Assembly: GCA_034509755.1 (NCBI GenBank)
Contig: CM067550.1
Coordinates: forward strand, 4,581,001-4,645,000
Direction: 5' to 3'
Origin: Anisodus tanguticus
Taxonomy: Eukaryota; Streptophyta; Magnoliopsida; Solanales; Solanaceae
Length of the DNA: 64,000 nucleotides
Position numbers and translations under genes: made by a program
The notes under the pieces: generated by a model
What the model was told of the DNA's origin: nothing
What the model saw: the letters and a program-made list of their open reading frames with translations, nothing else
Databases searched by the model: none
Shown: positions 46,359-56,927 of the stretch, one piece after another
Layout of the letters: the number at the start of each line of letters is the position of its first letter
Numbering within the stretch: position 1 is the stretch's first letter

Positions 46359-49300
46359 ATGGATAAGCTAGGATTTTGGAATATCAGAGGGTTGGATAAC
46401 ACTACTAAGCAGCATGAAATGCAATTGTTCATGCATAATGCTAAAGTAGGATTATTTGGCCTTCTGAAGACTAAAGTTCAGAGGGCAAAGACTCAACAAG
46501 CCTCTCTTAACCTATGTAGGGGGTGGTCTTTCAATACTAACTTGTCAGAACATCCAGAAGGTAGAATATGGATTGGAGGTAGAATATGGATCCTTTGGAA
46601 ACCTCATGTTTTTGATATTGACATAAAGATGGTATCTGCTCAGATGATTCATTATGGGGTTGTGCATAAGAGGACAAGGAGCAGATTCCATGTCACTTTT
46701 GTTTATGCATATAAATATATAATGATATTGCACTTAGAAGAAGTTTGTGGGAGGATATAAGGTTGTTACATGGGCAGATGCAGGGTCCTTGAGCAATCAT
46801 GGGAGATTTCAACTGTATACTGAGTAGGGAGGAAAGATTGGATAGTGCAATCACTATGGCTGAGTTGAGAGATTTTAAACAATGTGTGGAGGATTGTCAC
46901 CTGGATGAATCATCAGGTGCTTATTTTACCTGGTGCGATAAACAAGGGGCAAAAAGGAGTTTATGGTAGAATTGACAAGGTCCTAATAAATAGTGAGTGG
47001 ATAAGTGATTTACCTGACTCTGAGGTGTATTATATGAACCTAGGGTTATATGATCACTCACCTGGGATAATAAACTGGGAAGGGGACAATCAATGCAGAA
47101 AAGGATTTAGATATTTTAATATGTGAAGTTTGGACTCTGAATACAAGTAGACAGTGCAAGAGGGGTGGTGTACAGATAGGAGGGGAACTAGGATATATTA
47201 ACTTGTGGGGAAGCTGAACAAAGTAAAAGGGAGGTTAAAAGGGCTGAACATATCTAAGTTTAGTGATGTTGACAAAAGGGCAGAACAAAGTATGAAGAAA
47301 CTGTTGGAATGCCAAGCACAATTGCAGTCTAATCCTAGTGATAATGGGCTTATTAGTGAGGAGAAACGACTGGAGCAAGATTTCTAATGTGGAATAAGGC
47401 CAGGGACCAATACTTGAAACAGAAGAGCAAGGTGAATTGGATCACATAAGGTGATCAAAATATCAAGTTCTTTCATGCTGTGCTCAAAGCAAGGAGAAAT
47501 GCTAATAGAGTGTTTACTATCAAAGTTTTCCAGGGGCAAGTGCACTTAGAACCTCAGCAAGTGCCTAATGCATTTATTGAATTCTATACTCAGCTACTAG
47601 GTACTAGCAAGGATGATAGAGGACATGTGTGTGCAAGCTTGGTGCAGCAGGGAAAAACAGTATCTGAGGACCATAAAGAAATGCTTGTGCAAAATGTGAC
47701 TGCTGAAGAGGTAAAAACTACTTTATGATCAATATATAGGGACAAAGCACCAGGGCCTGATGGATTTAGTAATCAATTCTTCAAGGATAGCTGGGACATT
47801 GTTGGTGCAGATGTGATAGGGGTTGTACAGGATTACTTTAGAGTAGGGAAAATGTTAAGGGTCCTTAATAACACATTGATCACAATCATCCCTCAAAGTA
47901 AGCATGCAGAAGGGGTGGGTGACTTCAGACCTATAGCTTGTTGCAATACAATCTATAAGGTGATATCCAAGGTGATGTGTAATAGACTGAGGAAGGTGTT
48001 GCTTACTATAATATCAGAAAACCAAAGTGTATTTATGGAGGGTGGAACCATTGTACAAAGCATACTGATTTGCCAAGATTTGGTTAGGTTGTACAAAAGG
48101 AAAAACTCCACACAGAGTTGCCTTCTTAAGATTGATCTTAAGACATGATTCTGTGGAATGGGAGTTTATGAGGGAAATGATGGAAGCTTTAGGATTTCCT
48201 ACAAAATTCACAGTCTGGATAATGCAGTGTATATCCACTCCTCAATATAGCATAACACTGAATGGAGGTGTGTATGGTAGTATTAAGGGAAGGAGAGGAC
48301 TGAGACAAGGTGATCCCATATCACCTCTCCTTTTTGTCATATGTATGGAGTACCTCTCCAGGATACTTAAGAGGGTTGGGGAATTGCCAGGATTTGAATT
48401 TCATACTAAGTGCAGAAGTATATGGTTGAATCACATGTGCTTTACTGATGATATGCTTTTATTTTGTAAGGGAAATTATCAATCTGTCATGCTATTGTTA
48501 AGAGGGATGGAAACCGTTACAAATGCATCTGGACTTCAGGCAAATGCAGGGAAGTCTAACATATTCAGTGCCAATATGGATCCTCAATGCTTGGAGGATA
48601 TCTGTGCTGCAACAGGTTATCAAAGAGGCAATTTACCTTTCAGGTACTTGGGTGTTCCAGTGTCTGCAAAAAGAATCAGTAATGTGGATTGTGAGATCCT
48701 TATTGATAAACTTAGTGCAATAGTAAGAGTTTGGAGTTCAAGGAAGCTGTCTTATGCAGGCAGAGTGCAACTACTTAACTATGTGTTGTTGCATATCCAT
48801 TCATATTGGTCATCAATATTTATACTACATAAGGAAGTGATAAAGAGATTGACTACAATCTGTAGAAACTTTATTTGGGATGGTAAAGAGAAGACTAGGA
48901 AAGTGCCTTTGGTTTCTTTAGGGGTATGAATTGCATAGCTTGGAATGAAGCAGTAGTGCAAAATATGTGTGAAATATAGCTAAAAAAGCAGATAACCTGT
49001 GGGTCAAATGGGTGAATCATGTCTATATTATGGATGCTGACTGGTGGACATATGAGCCTCCTATTGATTGTTGTTGGTACTGAAAAAAGATTTGCAGGAT
49101 TAAAGAGATATACAAAGGTGGATATGTGGGCAATGGGTGGCAAAAGGCAGATGGGTAATACTCCATCAGGAGTGGTTATTCTTGGAGGAGGGGGAATATG
49201 GACACATGGCAAGCTAGTAAATGGATATGGAGCACAATGAATATCCCAAAACACTGTTTTATTAGCTGGCTTGCAGGACATGGGAGGTTATTAACCAGGC

Positions 49301-49690
49301 AAAAACTCAAGAGGATAGGCATAATAGATGAGGATGACTGTGTTCTGTGTAATGAAGAGGTGAAGAATGTGGAACACTTATTGTTTGAGTGTTTCTTCTC
49401 TAAGAAGTGCTCAAGTAACCTGATGATATGAATGGGCTTGGGAGTCAAAACATAGAGTTTCTTGGGCTTTGGAGGAGCATGACAAGGTACAAGAAAGGGA
49501 GGAGTTGCAGAGACTTCATAGCAGCAGTCCTGGTAGCATTGATATACAACATTTGGGGGGCAAGAAATGATGCAGTATGAAGAATAAAGGTGCCAAGACC
49601 AGACCTGGTGTGTGAGAGAATAAAGCAAGATGTATATATTATGATGCATAGTAGGAATAGGAAGAAACTAAGTATACAGGGTAGGCAATG
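46359..49690 (+). pseudogene. LINE ORF2 remnant (EN-RT-zf-RVT)
   Basis: Endonuclease N-terminus MDKLGFWNIRGLDNTTKQHE at 46359, with its ETK motif altered to LKTK. The later endonuclease part (GDFNCILSREERLD, frame shifted) is near 46804 and YDHSPGIINW near 47050. RT begins with DKAPGPDGFSNQFF near 47740, then FRPIACCNTIYKVISKVMCN near 47930, LRQGDPISPLLFVICMEYLS at 48300 and the catalytic FTDDMLLF box near 48440. A zf-RVT-like C-terminus (IPKHCFISWLAGHGRLLTRQ followed by C-x2-C and H-x4-C spaced residues) is at 49240-49400. Stops at about 46758, 47126, 47728, 48148 and 48929 break the frame. Confidence 0.85.
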
Positions 49691-49884
49691 GATAGAGGGG
49701 CTATACATACAGAGATAGTATAGGAGTTAATTTTTGCATACTGAGACAGTGGGATGCCATGGTCTCAAATGGTAGCATAGGACTTGTATTGGTTTGTTTT
49801 GTTGGGTGATTAATAAAAGCTTTCCTTTCACCAAAAATCATAGGTAATTTACAGGTGAGTTGGACCTTCAAAGAGTGTAATGGA

Positions 49885-50535
49885 ATATATAGGATTTTGT
49901 TCACCCTTAATCAGAAATTTGAGATAAGAAATGTTCTCTTTTATTAGATTTTGAGCTATGCGAATCTCGTCTAATTGTGTCAATAAATATCACACGTCAT
50001 ATAATCATTAATAAAATAAGTGAATTGGTACATTAAGGATACATAGTTCATCCAATGAAAATAGAATAAGATGAATAACAAATCATTTTTATTCTTTTTG
50101 GGTAATGTCATGTTACAAAAGATGTACTTCACTTCACATACAAATTACAATTAAGCTTAAGTTAGGAGGATGGCGACTAGAGTTACTTGAAGACTTTTCT
50201 CTAATATCTCTTTTTCCCTATCCTAATCCCAATAATAATTTTCCCATCATAATCTTTTTTTTTCCACATCACCATCCACTATGCTTTTTTCACAATTAAA
50301 CTAACTAAAAAGGTTCAAAACTAAAATAGAAAAAAAAATAGGAAAAAAATAAAGAAGAATATCCCAGCTAAAAAAAAAGGTATCAACTTGGAGTGTTTTG
50401 CTGGTACTCTCAAGAACTAAAGGTCATTAAACAAACATGAATTTTCAAACTTGTCGACTCCCAAAAATCCCAAAGCACCAATAATTAGTTGTCATTCCAC
50501 TACTTCAAGTTTCATAGTACAACCAAATTGACCGC
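49885..50535. other. LINE flank and MYB 3' region
   Basis: AT-rich. The part next to 50536 is probably the 3' untranslated region of the minus-strand MYB gene. No other gene seen. Confidence 0.4.
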
Positions 50536-53063
50536 TCAAAATTCTGGTAACTCTAGTAAGTCCCCAGACTTTATGAAAACATTGTACCAAAAGTCCATAT
50601 CGTCCTCTAGTTTTCCTCCAACCATCTCCATACTTTCTTGCTTCATGGCATGAAATGGAAATTGAAATTGTAATTCTTCGTGGGCACCCGCCATATCCAA
50701 ACTTGAATTATCGGCTGTGGATAAATCGTCCGTCCAGAAACTCTCGTCGATTTCTGGAATAAAATTTTCAGACGAGTCCATCTCATCTAATTGCTTAACC
50801 ATTGTCTGATCACCGTTTGTCATGGCTGTTGCAGCCATTGAATCGGCTGTGACAGTCGACATCTCGCTAGACGACAATTGTGGCGAATTCGGGCTGGACC
50901 CGGGTCGATTAATGTCTTCTTGAATGTTGCTAAAATTGTGTGAATTTTTCAAGGTAATTTGAGAAGTACTAGGAGCTTTGGAATCATTGTTGTTTTTGGA
51001 GTGTCTTTTTGAGTTCTGAGGAGGCTGGTAGTTTTTTAGCCTTTTTTTCAAGTGAGTGTGCCATACATTTTTAATTTCATTGTCCGTTCGTCCCGGTAAT
51101 CTCGCTGCTATCGCAGACCATCTGAAAAATAAATAATTAAGGGAAAATTTGTTAGTACAAATCTAAACAAATATTTTGTAATTTAATTAAGATATAAGTG
51201 CACAAGCATTCTGGTAGTGCTTGAATTTTAATTATTGTGTCACACGAACCTATGGAGATATGCACCACATGACTTGATTTGTTTAGCTTGTAATTAAATG
51301 CTATAGATTTGCAAATGGCATTAAATAATGTAACTAGAAACCTGTCCAAACGAATCTTTTCACATATAAACAAATGATTAGATATTTAACTTCTAATTTT
51401 TTTTCTCCTTTTTAGCTCTATTCGGTTTTATAACTTCTATTTGAACAAAAAGACAAAGGTTTTGTAAAGATAAATAATCAACTTGCTAGGGTAATATTTT
51501 TTTGTTTACGAAAGAACCCGCAGCCGCTACTCTTTCGAGTGCGCACAGGGTAAATCCCCGGACTGACGCAATAGCCTGCAAACCACGGCAGCCGATTAAG
51601 CACACTTGGTAAGCCATGTGTGACATGCTCAACCAAGAAGGTTTATGCAGGGGATCGAACTCGTGACTTTGCGGTCCCGCGCTCTACCGCTACACCAACT
51701 TGGCTACCCTTGCGGGTCACTTGCTAGGGTAATATTTTTTTTTTTGTTGACGAAGGAACTCGCAGCCGCTACTCTCTCGAGTGCGCACTGGGTAAACCCC
51801 GGATTAACGCAATAGCCTGCAAACCACGTCGCCCGATTAACCACACTTGGCAAGCCACGTGTGACAGGCTCAACCAAAAAAGTTTATGCAGGGGATCGAA
51901 CTCGTGACCTTGCGGTCCCGCGCTCTACTGCTACACCAACTTGGCTACCCTTGCGGGTCTTGCTAGGGTAATATTGACTTTAGAAATAGGGGAACAAATA
52001 AAAAAAAAGTAAGTCTATTTAATTTCCTCCTTTTTTGTGAATAATGATTATGAGCATGCAAGGCATTTGGTGAATGTGAAAAAGACAATACTCTTGAAAA
52101 ATCAGCTTTTTTAGAGCTATGATCATTATTCTTCTTGCCGTTTCTCTCTTTTTAAAAGTCCTTTAATTTATTTTGTCTTTTTGTTTAAATAAGAAAAAAA
52201 AAGTGAAGGGATAGATTATATGCATGTGAATGTGATATATCTAAAGGGAAAGAATATTCAAGGAATTAAACTGATTACTAAATTAGCAATTTTTTTATTT
52301 GGAGAAAAATTAAAGGGAATAAATGGAAAGAAATTGAAACTGACCTATTGCCAAGCATTTCATGTAATTGGATAATGCTGTCTTCTTCTTCTCTTGTGAA
52401 ATTTCCCCTCTTTATATCTGGACTCAAATAATTAGCCCACCTAAGTCTGCAACTCTTCCCACATCTCAATAGTCCTGATCATTCAAAAAATGAAAAAAAA
52501 TAATAAGTTTTTACTTGCAAAAAAAAAATAAGAAAATAATAACACAAAAACGGGCTTTCAAATCCTTTAAAAAGAATGCTACATTAAGTTCTAAATATTT
52601 TTCATCAACTTTCACCATTTTTCCAATCAATTGCTTGATCAGATAAAAAATGAAAAAGATTGGGCAAGGAAATGGAAAAGCTCCTGAAAAGGAGCCCGTT
52701 TTGATTCAACGGGCTTTATGCCACCCGAATTAAAATTATTCGATCGAAAATAAAAAGAAATGATTGTCCAAGAAAATGAAAAAATTCTGAATAGAGAACG
52801 TGTTTCTTTCTTAGCATTCAGGCTAGTGAGTTTTGGATAAAGGAGTCAGATCCCATTCGGGGTTTTTGTCCGGTGCGTCCCGCTTCTCGGAAAAGAAATT
52901 ATAGAGTGAGAATTTGAGGTGATTAATTACCGGCTAGTTTAGGGAGGGCCCTCCAATTGCCATGACCATTTGACTGAATATAAGAGATAAGAATTTGATC
53001 TTCTTCAGGTGTCCATGGCCCTTTCTTCAACCCCATCTTCTCACAACAAGGAGCTCTCACCAT
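50536..53063 (-). CDS. R2R3-MYB transcription factor, MYB13/14/15-like
   Basis: Three exons on the minus strand: 53063-52931 (133 nt), 52474-52345 (130 nt), 51121-50536 (586 nt), total 849 nt, 282 aa. The 133/130 exon sizes and GT-AG sites are typical of R2R3-MYBs. The N-terminus MVRAPCCEKMGLKKGPWTPE starts the R2 repeat with its regular Trp residues (GPWTPEED, GNWRALP, RLRWANYL). R3 follows (RGNFTREEEDSII, NRWSAIAARLPGRTDNEIKN) and ends in VWHTHLKKRL. The C-terminal IDESFW motif is the mark of subgroup 2 (MYB13/14/15), nuclear DNA-binding regulators linked to stress and phenylpropanoid/stilbene control. The acidic Ser-rich C-terminus may activate. WANYLSP replaces the usual WINYLRP. Intron 2 carries two SINEs. 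Subgroup is by motif only. Confidence 0.95.
51498..51718 (-). mobile_element. tRNA-derived SINE, copy 1, in MYB intron 2
   Basis: Minus-strand reading starts GACCCGCAAGGGTAGCCAAG, with A-box TAGCCAAGTTGG and B-box GAGTTCGATCC (RNA polymerase III internal promoter). The body is about 200 bp and ends in an A-run (T-run on the plus strand at 51497-51503). Flanked by ACTTGCTAGGGTAATATT at 51481-51498 and 51719-51736. Same orientation as the MYB gene. The family name is not certain. Confidence 0.85.
51737..51958 (-). mobile_element. tRNA-derived SINE, copy 2, in MYB intron 2
   Basis: Second head-to-tail copy of the same SINE, with identical A-box and B-box and scattered substitutions against copy 1 (for example GTCGCCCGATTAACC against GGCAGCCGATTAAGC on the plus strand). 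A third copy of the target word CTTGCTAGGGTAATATT at 51959-51975 closes the array. Confidence 0.85.
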
Positions 53064-53267
53064 TTTTGTTTTTTGCTCTTTTCCTTTCACTTGATGATAT
53101 TTTCGTTAATCAAATTGATTTGATAATTCTTCAAAAAGTAGTAGTCTTTTTTAGGCTATTTGTTTCACTCTTCTCTTGCAATAAGAGAGAAATATATGTG
53201 GAAATACTCAATATCAGTGGGAGCATATGCTTTGTATGTGTGGGTATTTATGCTTTTGAGTTACTCT

Positions 53268-53279
53268 ATTTTTTATATG
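53268..53279 (-). promoter_or_regulatory. Candidate TATA element of MYB gene
   Basis: The minus strand reads ATATAAAAAATA about 205-215 nt upstream of the MYB ATG. Position and sequence are plausible for a TATA box with a leader of about 170 nt. No transcript evidence. Confidence 0.35.
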
Positions 53280-53485
53280 AAAATAAACGAATAAGTCCAA
53301 GACCAGCGTTTCAATTTCAAGAAAGTCATTGCTTGCGATTTCCACGAAGTTGGATCAGTCTCACTCTCTTTCTATCTGTAATAAAAGGAAAACAATATGA
53401 TTTGAATGTATTGTTTTTCACAAGTTGTACGACAAGTGTGTGTTACACTAAATCAATTAGTACTAGATCTCTATTTCCAACATGA

Positions 53486-53904
53486 ATGGTATGACATTAA
53501 GAAAAGCAAAAAGGGGTTTATCAATATCTTATCGATACTTTTTTTTTCAATTGATCTAAAAAAATTATATATCTTTTAACAATTATTTAATTTAACATAT
53601 TTACCCTGAATGACATGACTTATTGATATGCGCTAAATATAAAAGTTCATACTTTGTAAGAGAGAAAGTAAAAAAACATGTGAATATCTCATAATTACTC
53701 AATTAAAAGAATAATTTTGATAATTTATCTTATGTGTCAAAAGTTTTCTTTTATTCATTGAATTTATGTTCAAATCAAGCACTTTCACATAAAATATGAA
53801 GGGAGTTGAGAAATTTTCCCTTTCTACCCATTTTATATTTTTATTTTGTTTGCAAACCGAAAATTAATAAAGGGAAAAAAAGAAACTTGTTTCTTAAACA
53901 AAAG
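53486..53904. other. AT-rich DNA upstream of MYB gene
   Basis: Probably promoter-distal DNA of the minus-strand MYB gene. No further gene or repeat is recognised before the TRIM. Confidence 0.4.
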
Positions 53905-53909
53905 GTTAG

Positions 53910-54035
53910 TATCAAATTAGGCATTGGACCTAGCTCACACCTACAAAGCTAGCTCAAGGGGAGGAGGATTGCACAAGCCTTATAAGGAGCACAGGGTTTT
54001 CATTCATCACCGATGTAGTATATTTTTCTTCAACA
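53910..54035 (-). repeat. TRIM 3' LTR
   Basis: 126 bp. Plus strand runs from TATCAAATTAGG to TTCTTCAACA. The canonical TG at the left edge has become TA. Confidence 0.9.
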
Positions 54036-54226
54036 CCCCCCTCACGTCTAGATCTAAACATTCTTTTATCCGAGATTCCACTGTCCGGTCTGAAACGTGC
54101 ACATTCATGAACCGGGGGCATTTCTATGCCCATCGGTCCGGGACCGGTCAATTAGTCTCGGGGAGCATTCTGCTCCCTTTTTTGGGGGCCCACATCGGAT
54201 TGGGCCTGAGCCTGGCTCTAATACCA

Positions 54227-54351
54227 TGTCAAATTAGGCATTGAGCCTAACTCACACCCCAAAAGCTAGCTCAAAGGGAGGAGGATTGTCAAAGTCTTAT
54301 AAGGAGCCTAGATTTTCATCCGTTACCAATGTGGTATATTTTTCTTCAACA
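54227..54351 (-). repeat. TRIM 5' LTR
   Basis: 125 bp. Plus strand runs from TGTCAAATTAGG to TTCTTCAACA, next to the primer-binding site at 54215-54226. Differs from its partner at scattered sites. Confidence 0.9.
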
Positions 54352-54401
54352 GTTAGTGCATATACCAAATAAAAAGTTACTCCAATTATTTTAGTTATGA
54401 G

Positions 54402-55633
54402 TAGGGCGACAAAATGGATAAAAAATATAGATATTCGTCCGATCCAACCCATTTAAAATGGGTTCAATATGTGTCAACTCATGTTATTCACTTAAAATAT
54501 GAGTAACTTAATGGGTAAAATGGATAAAACCCACAACTTTAGTAAAACAAGTTCATTAAAAATAAGAAAAATGATTTCCTTAATAACATTAGGGAAAACA
54601 AGTCTCACAAGTGACGTTTCACCAACCACCCCACCACCACCCAACCCAACCCCCAACCACACCACACCACACCCCCACCACCACCCAACTCAAACCCTCT
54701 CCCATCCCCTCCAATTTTTTAAAAAGTTTTTAATATTTTTATTTTTGGGTTTCTATACCACTCACCCCACACCCCCACTCCACCACCCTCCAAAAAAAAT
54801 ATTTTTCTTTAAAACAAATTTTAAATTTTTTTTATTTGATTTTTACACCTACCTCTCCCCTACCCCAACACCCCCTCCAAAAATAATATTTTTTCTTAAA
54901 AAATTTTATTTTGATTTTCTACATCATCCACCCACCCCGCATCTCTACCCCTCTCGAATTTATGAGAAATAAAAACTTATAATGAATGAGAAATTTGAGT
55001 AAATTTGGGGTGGGATGGGTGGTGGGTTGTGATTTGGGGCGGTGTAGGGGTAAGATTTATTTTAATTTTTATAAAAATAAAATAAAATATGTGAAGTAGA
55101 AAATTTGGGAGGGGGGGTGGACGGGAGGGGGGTAGGGTAGGGGTTGAGTGGGGCGGTGATGTGGGGTGGGTGGTGGTGTGAGATAAGGATGAGTGAAGAT
55201 GAAGTGCATTCGAGGATTGTGGTTGGGTGTGGGTGGGATTTGGTTGGGGAGTGGGCGGGGTGTGGAGGGTGGGTGCAATGGGGTGGGAATGGTGGGGCTT
55301 CGGTGAGTATTTTTTGAAAAATATTTTCTTGGAGGTCGTGTCATTGAAAGTTTTTGAAGTTCTATTCTTTGTGCAAATGTTGAGGTGCAACTATTTACTA
55401 GGGATTGAATTTGTGGACAAGAAGATAAATTAATTTTCTTCATTTTAGCTAAATGAAGCCAACATCTATAAAGTAACTTTAGATAATATGAATAAATATG
55501 GATATTCATATTATCTATCGGGTTAATTCATTTTTATCCGTGTTAAATATGGAGGGTCGGATAATTGATCCGTTTTTATTTAACCCATTTTTATCGCTCA
55601 TATCCAACCCGACCCGCCCGTTTACCACCCCTA
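54402..55633. mobile_element. Non-autonomous hAT-like element with C-rich/G-rich halves
   Basis: Both ends start TAGGG (left TAGGGCGACAAAATGG, right complement TAGGGGTGGTAAACGG). Flanks GTTATGAG and GTTATGAT agree in seven of eight bases, fitting an 8-bp hAT target duplication. Subterminal GATATTC and GGGTTGGAT/ATCCAACCC motifs mirror each other. The left interior (54615-54960) is almost free of G and dominated by CCACC/ACCCC; the right interior (55000-55305) is the mirror, dominated by GGGTGG. Frames here are Pro/Thr/His-rich artefacts of this composition; no transposase is present. Confidence 0.7.
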
Positions 55634-55641
55634 GTTATGAT

Positions 55642-56205
55642 ATATTAATTAGTGTTTTGCGAATCGTGTTAAACTGCCTTATGCTATGGTCGGTTTACGC
55701 GAGCTACACAGGTAAAAAAGAAAAAAAAAAGGAAAAATTAAAATGATTTGAACAAATCAAGTCAAATATTTTACGTTAAGTGTGTGGACTTTGTATAAGT
55801 GATTAGCTTTGAAATTGTATTAATTAAATTGGTAAGAATTTGTCATGAAGTGATTTGGTAAAACAACACGAGATGACTGGCGAGGGGCCCAATAAGAATG
55901 CATGGGGACAAATTGTAATCCTGCATGGAAATTCATGAATTTTATTCATATTTTGTCATTAATATTCAAATTGAATATTTTGAAAATTCTGTCGTCATTA
56001 TTTTTGAAAGAAAGAAAGTAAAGAAAACTTGTCGTCACCACATGAACAATAAGACAAGTTGGGTTTTATTTTTTAATAAAAAAAATTGCTTCTGTGAAGT
56101 AGTCACATGGGTGTTGTAATTTCTTTTTTTGTTTATTCAAGGACCAAAAAATAATTAATTGTAGGAAGCTGGGTCATGGTTGCTCAAGTTTAAGAAATTT
56201 GCAAC
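55642..56205. other. Intergenic DNA left of element B
   Basis: AT-rich; no gene recognised. I cannot find a left LTR for element B here. Confidence 0.4.
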
Positions 56206-56603
56206 TTGGTCCCCCTTTTTACATCATTATGCGATATGAAGTTTGAGCTGTTATTTTTCTCAAAAGGAAAGTCAAATGAGAATGATCCAGAAGAAGGTAC
56301 TAATCGGAGGAAGGTTGGTGGTAACAGATCAATCAGGTGGCATAGATGTGGGAAGCTTAGGTATATTCAGAGATATTGTCGTATTAATATCTCCAAAACA
56401 AATGCTGCTAGTGAAGATGATGAGCCTAAATGGGAGACAATGCGGCTTTTGAATTAGCATCAAATAAATCTCATATTAATTATGTTGATTTCAAGGAGGA
56501 GTGGATCGTTGATTCTGGCTGTTCACACCATGTGAGCGGTGACGATTCATTATTTTCAGAGCTGCGACAACATAATGGAAAAGAGTTGTAGTAATGGCTG
56601 ACA

Positions 56604-56825
56604 ACTCAACAACAATAACCCACTGAAATCCACAACGTGAGTCTGGGGAGGGTAGAGTGTACGCAAACCTTACCTTTATCTTGGTAGTTAGAGCGACTGT
56701 TTTCGAAAGACCCTCAACTCAAGACAAAGCATAAGCAAAGGCAAATTAAAAGCAAAAGCAAACTAAGAGAAATGGTCATACCCGATCGAAAAAAATTAAA
56801 ACAGTATGAAAATGCTAGTAACAAA
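56604..56825 (-). mobile_element. TS-type SINE insertion in element B
   Basis: The plus strand starts ACAACAATAACCCACTGAAA, then CCACAACGTGAGTCTGGGGA, GGGTAGAGTGTACGCAAACC, TTACCTTTATCTTGGTAGTT and GAAAGACCCTCAACTCAAGA. This is the reverse complement of the very common solanaceous TS SINE, which ends in TTG repeats. The 5' (right) limit is vague because the AAGCATAAGCAAAGGCAAAT tail grades into unfamiliar sequence. It separates the element B protease from the next pol segment. Confidence 0.7.
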
Positions 56826-56845
56826 AGCGAATACATCATGATTAA

Positions 56846-56927
56846 GATTGGTGTTAATGATACAACAACAACAACATATCCAGTGAAATCCACAACATGG
56901 GTCTGGGGATTGGTGTTAATGATACAA
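56846..56927 (-). mobile_element. 42-bp TS SINE stub with 20-bp target duplication
   Basis: GATTGGTGTTAATGATACAA occurs at 56846-56865 and again exactly at 56908-56927. The 42 bp between them (CAACAACAACATATCCAGTG ... GGGTCTGGGG) is the 3' end of the same SINE type. A 5'-truncated SINE insertion in the pol gene of element B, with both target-site copies intact. Confidence 0.92.

Larger units (their letters stand above)
45294..49869 (+). mobile_element. L1-type LINE retrotransposon, decayed
   Basis: A non-LTR retrotransposon with ORF1 (DUF4283 plus zinc knuckle) and ORF2 (endonuclease, reverse transcriptase, zf-RVT). Similar 15-mers flank it: AAAGAGTGTTAATGGA at 45278-45293 and AAAGAGTGTAATGGA at 49870-49884, a plausible target duplication. 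About 35 bp of unassigned sequence separates the likely LINE end (AATAAAAGCTTTCC...CACCAAAAATC, about 49842) from the right copy. Several stops and frameshifts make it inactive. Confidence 0.85.
53910..54351 (-). mobile_element. TRIM miniature LTR retrotransposon
   Basis: Two LTRs of about 125 bp (53910-54035 and 54227-54351) flank a 191-bp interior without coding. A perfect 5-bp target duplication GTTAG occurs at 53905-53909 and 54352-54356. On the minus strand the LTR reads TGTTGAAG...TTTGACA. It is followed by the primer-binding site TGGTATTAGAGC at 54226-54215, complementary to initiator tRNA-Met, and a GAGGGGGG purine tract lies before the other LTR. Wording such as GGCATTGRRCCTARCTCACA and TATAAGGAGC is known from plant TRIM LTRs. 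Confidence 0.93.

Noticed and set aside
45874..46432. Several minus-strand frames of 80-120 aa
   Set aside because: They are shadows of LINE ORF1; the sense frame carries the zinc knuckle and DUF4283 wording.
51660..51718. Possible tRNA gene on the minus strand
   Set aside because: A and B boxes are present, but the acceptor and anticodon parts do not form a complete tRNA, and the sequence continues as a 220-bp SINE with target duplications.
53009..53485. 158-aa plus-strand frame overlapping the MYB start
   Set aside because: It is antisense to MYB exon 1 and its promoter, with no domain; the MYB exon structure explains the region.
54499..54972. 157-aa Pro/Thr/His-rich open frame on the plus strand, and 137-146 aa frames on the minus strand to 55509
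   Set aside because: They follow from the C-rich and G-rich halves of the hAT-like element. There is no domain, and several frames are open at once, as expected for biased composition.
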